DNA of 8,268 bases from Candidatus Latescibacterota bacterium (GTDB lineage Bacteria; Latescibacterota; UBA2968; UBA8231): positions 1 to 8,268 of the forward strand of contig JAJDTN010000109.1 of the NCBI GenBank assembly GCA_022827165.1, read 5' to 3'. This document shows, one piece after another, positions 6,988 through 8,268 of the stretch (position 1 is the first letter of the stretch; the number at the start of each line of letters is the position of its first letter). A model generated the notes under the pieces. It was given only the letters and a program-made list of their open reading frames with translations. It was not told where the DNA came from and made no database searches. A program made the translations under genes and the position numbers.

Positions 6988-7043
6988 CACCCGGTCCCGC
7001 CCGGCGTCCTCATTCCCGCCGGGCCCAACCGGGGAGTCTGACC

Positions 7044-7667
7044 GTGGCCGACGTGCTGTCCATCGATCCCGAGCACCTCAAGGGCCGGCACCTGCGCCGC
7101 GCCGTGGAAGTCCTGAGCGGCGGCGGCGTCATCATCTACCCCACCGACACGATCTACGGCCTCGGCTGCGACATCACCCACAAGAGCGCCATGGAGCGCA
7201 TCCGGCGCATCAAGGGCCGCGACGCCCGCAAGCCGATGTCCTTCGTCTGCGCCGACCTCAACGACATCGCCCGCTACGCGCGCGTCTCCAACTACGCCTA
7301 CCGGACCCTGCGGCGACTGCTGCCGGGGCCCTACACCTTCGTGCTGCCGGCCACCAAGGAGACCCCCCGCCTGCTGCGCAGCCGGCAGAAGACGGTGGGG
7401 ATCCGCATCCCGGACCACCCCGTGACGGCCGCCCTGGTGAAGGAACTGGGGCAGCCGATCCTGAGCACCAGCGCCAACCGCTCCGAGCAGGAGGCGATCA
7501 CCGATCCCCTGCAGCTGGAGGAGGAGCTGGGCCACGACGTGGACCTGATCCTCGAGTGCGGCCAGCTGCCGGTGCTGCCCTCCAGCGTCGTCTCCCTCGT
7601 CGGCGACGAGGCCGTCGTCCTGCGCCGGGGATCGGGCGACCTGAGCCAGTTCCAGGAGTCTGCGTGA
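7044..7667 (+). CDS. YciO/TsaC/Sua5-family protein (putative threonylcarbamoyl-AMP synthase type)
   Basis: A 207-residue YrdC-fold protein. TsaC/Sua5 members make threonylcarbamoyl-AMP from Thr, bicarbonate and ATP for the t6A modification of ANN-decoding tRNAs; YciO is a paralogous branch. The GTG at 7044 is chosen because GGGGAG (7031-7036) precedes it by 7 bases and the protein then has YciO length; an in-frame ATG-less extension back to 6924 would overlap the terminator. Motifs: YPTDTIYGLGC (32-42), IKGRDARKPMSF (56-67), LLPGPYTFVLP (92-102), TVGIRIPDHP (117-126), STSAN (141-145). Overall layout and the ending GDLSQF resemble E. coli YciO, but the K-x-R (K57, R59) and S-x-N (STSAN) residues of active TsaC/Sua5 are kept, where E. 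coli YciO as I remember it has diverged. It could therefore be the housekeeping t6A enzyme or a YciO. It is cytoplasmic. The next gene overlaps it by 4 bases. Confidence 0.88.
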   Translation: MADVLSIDPEHLKGRHLRRAVEVLSGGGVIIYPTDTIYGLGCDITHKSAMERIRRIKGRDARKPMSFVCADLNDIARYARVSNYAYRTLRRLLPGPYTFVLPATKETPRLLRSRQKTVGIRIPDHPVTAALVKELGQPILSTSANRSEQEAITDPLQLEEELGHDVDLILECGQLPVLPSSVVSLVGDEAVVLRRGSGDLSQFQESA

Positions 7668-8268
7668 GGCGCCCGACCCTGGCCTGGTCCCTGCTGCTGC
7701 TGCTCGCCGCGGCCCCCGCCGCCGGCCAGCTCACCCCCTACTCCGCGCGCAGCGAGCTGGCCCCGGCGCCGCCGGGCGTGGCGCCGGCGGGGATGCTGGG
7801 CTACCTCAATCCCGCCGTCCTGGCCCGCCTCGAAGCGGCGGAGTCGGCCGCGGCCTGGTCCTCCGGCGACGGCGAGGACGGCGCCGCCGAGTGGGGGATG
7901 TTCACCGCCGTGCCCCATCTCGGCTTCGGGTTCCTGCGCCGCACCGAGGGCGGCGAGGAATACCGGGACTACCGGCTCGGCTTCGGCGCCGGCGACCGCG
8001 GCGCCTCGGCCGGCCTCGCCTGGGGCTGGTCGAGCGAGGACGGCCGCCGGCCCGTGTGGGTCGCCGGCGCCGTGTGGCAGCCGTCGACCGCGTTGTCCCT
8101 CGGCGCGACGTGGACGGCCACCCTCGACGGAGACGCCGGCGAGTGGGCAGGCCACGTGGGCCTGCGTCCCCTGGGCTCCCGGCGGCTGACCGTGTACGGC
8201 GAGGCCGTCCGCGCCGACGCCGGGGAAGAGACCTGGAACGCCGGGGGCCAGGTGCGCCTGTGGGAGGG
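7664..8268 (+). CDS. Exported, probably beta-barrel protein of unknown function, 3' end outside the window
   Basis: The frame is open from GTG 7664 to the window edge, 201 codons. The GTG shares four bases (GTGA) with the upstream stop codon, and AGGAG at 7654-7658 with 5-base spacing supports it, so translation is probably coupled. Residues 1-21 are a signal peptide (two Arg, Leu10-14, AAG|QL). Then come a Pro/Ala linker and a GYLNPAVL segment (46-53), reminiscent of the N-P-A element near the start of FadL/OmpP1/PorV-type barrels, followed by repeated amphipathic strands such as RLGFGAGDRGASAGLAWGW and VAGAVWQPSTALSLGATW. The visible part looks like an outer-membrane barrel. Some relatives of this style continue into a further domain (an S49 SppA-like peptidase is one possibility I recall), but nothing in the window shows that. 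No link to t6A biology is evident despite the overlap. Confidence 0.7.
   Translation, partial: MRRPTLAWSLLLLLAAAPAAGQLTPYSARSELAPAPPGVAPAGMLGYLNPAVLARLEAAESAAAWSSGDGEDGAAEWGMFTAVPHLGFGFLRRTEGGEEYRDYRLGFGAGDRGASAGLAWGWSSEDGRRPVWVAGAVWQPSTALSLGATWTATLDGDAGEWAGHVGLRPLGSRRLTVYGEAVRADAGEETWNAGGQVRLWE

Noticed and set aside
1..8268. CRISPR array, insertion sequence, tRNA, phage or attachment-site signals
   Set aside because: No spaced identical repeats of CRISPR size, no transposase-like protein, no terminal inverted repeats and no tRNA-like cloverleaf were seen; the window reads as ordinary chromosomal genes.

Overview
The window is a GC-rich piece of a Gram-negative chromosome, probably from an FCB-superphylum lineage. 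The evidence is two outer-membrane uptake proteins, an exported protein ending in a type IX-secretion/FlgD-Ig-like C-terminal domain (the NSPNPFNPGTT motif followed by a short beta-sandwich), and GTG/TTG starts. High GC combined with that C-terminal domain is typical of Krumholzibacteriota/Eisenbacteria-like bacteria rather than classical Bacteroidetes. The lineage is inferred from protein style only; no rRNA or marker gene is present.

Layout. 1-774 (minus): 5' part of pstS, the periplasmic phosphate-binding protein. 775-1004: divergent regulatory region with two arrays of short GTnAC-type repeats at 11-base spacing, the architecture of PHO boxes. 1005-1952 (plus): small outer-membrane porin. 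2116-4977 (plus): TonB-dependent receptor with an N-terminal carboxypeptidase-regulatory-like domain, TTG start. 5003-5031: strong hairpin, likely terminator. 5164-6881 (plus): secreted beta-helix-like protein with a type IX-like C-terminal domain, broken by a one-base frameshift near 5853. 6895-6925: second strong hairpin terminator. 7044-7667 (plus): YciO/TsaC/Sua5-family protein. 7664-8268 (plus): start of an exported, probably beta-barrel protein that overlaps the previous gene by 4 bases and runs off the window. No stretch over 300 bases lacks a gene.

How it fits together. PstS, the divergent porin, the TonB receptor and the secreted beta-helix protein look like a phosphate-acquisition block: passive entry (porin), active entry (TonB receptor), a possible surface or extracellular accessory (beta-helix protein) and periplasmic capture (PstS). 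The PHO-box-like arrays lie exactly where shared phosphate-starvation control of pstS and the porin would need them, and weaker matches to the same motif precede the receptor and the beta-helix gene. The role of the TonB receptor and beta-helix protein in phosphate or organophosphate uptake is inference from context. The yciO-like gene and its overlapping partner come after a terminator and have their own promoter candidate, so they appear to be a separate transcription unit.
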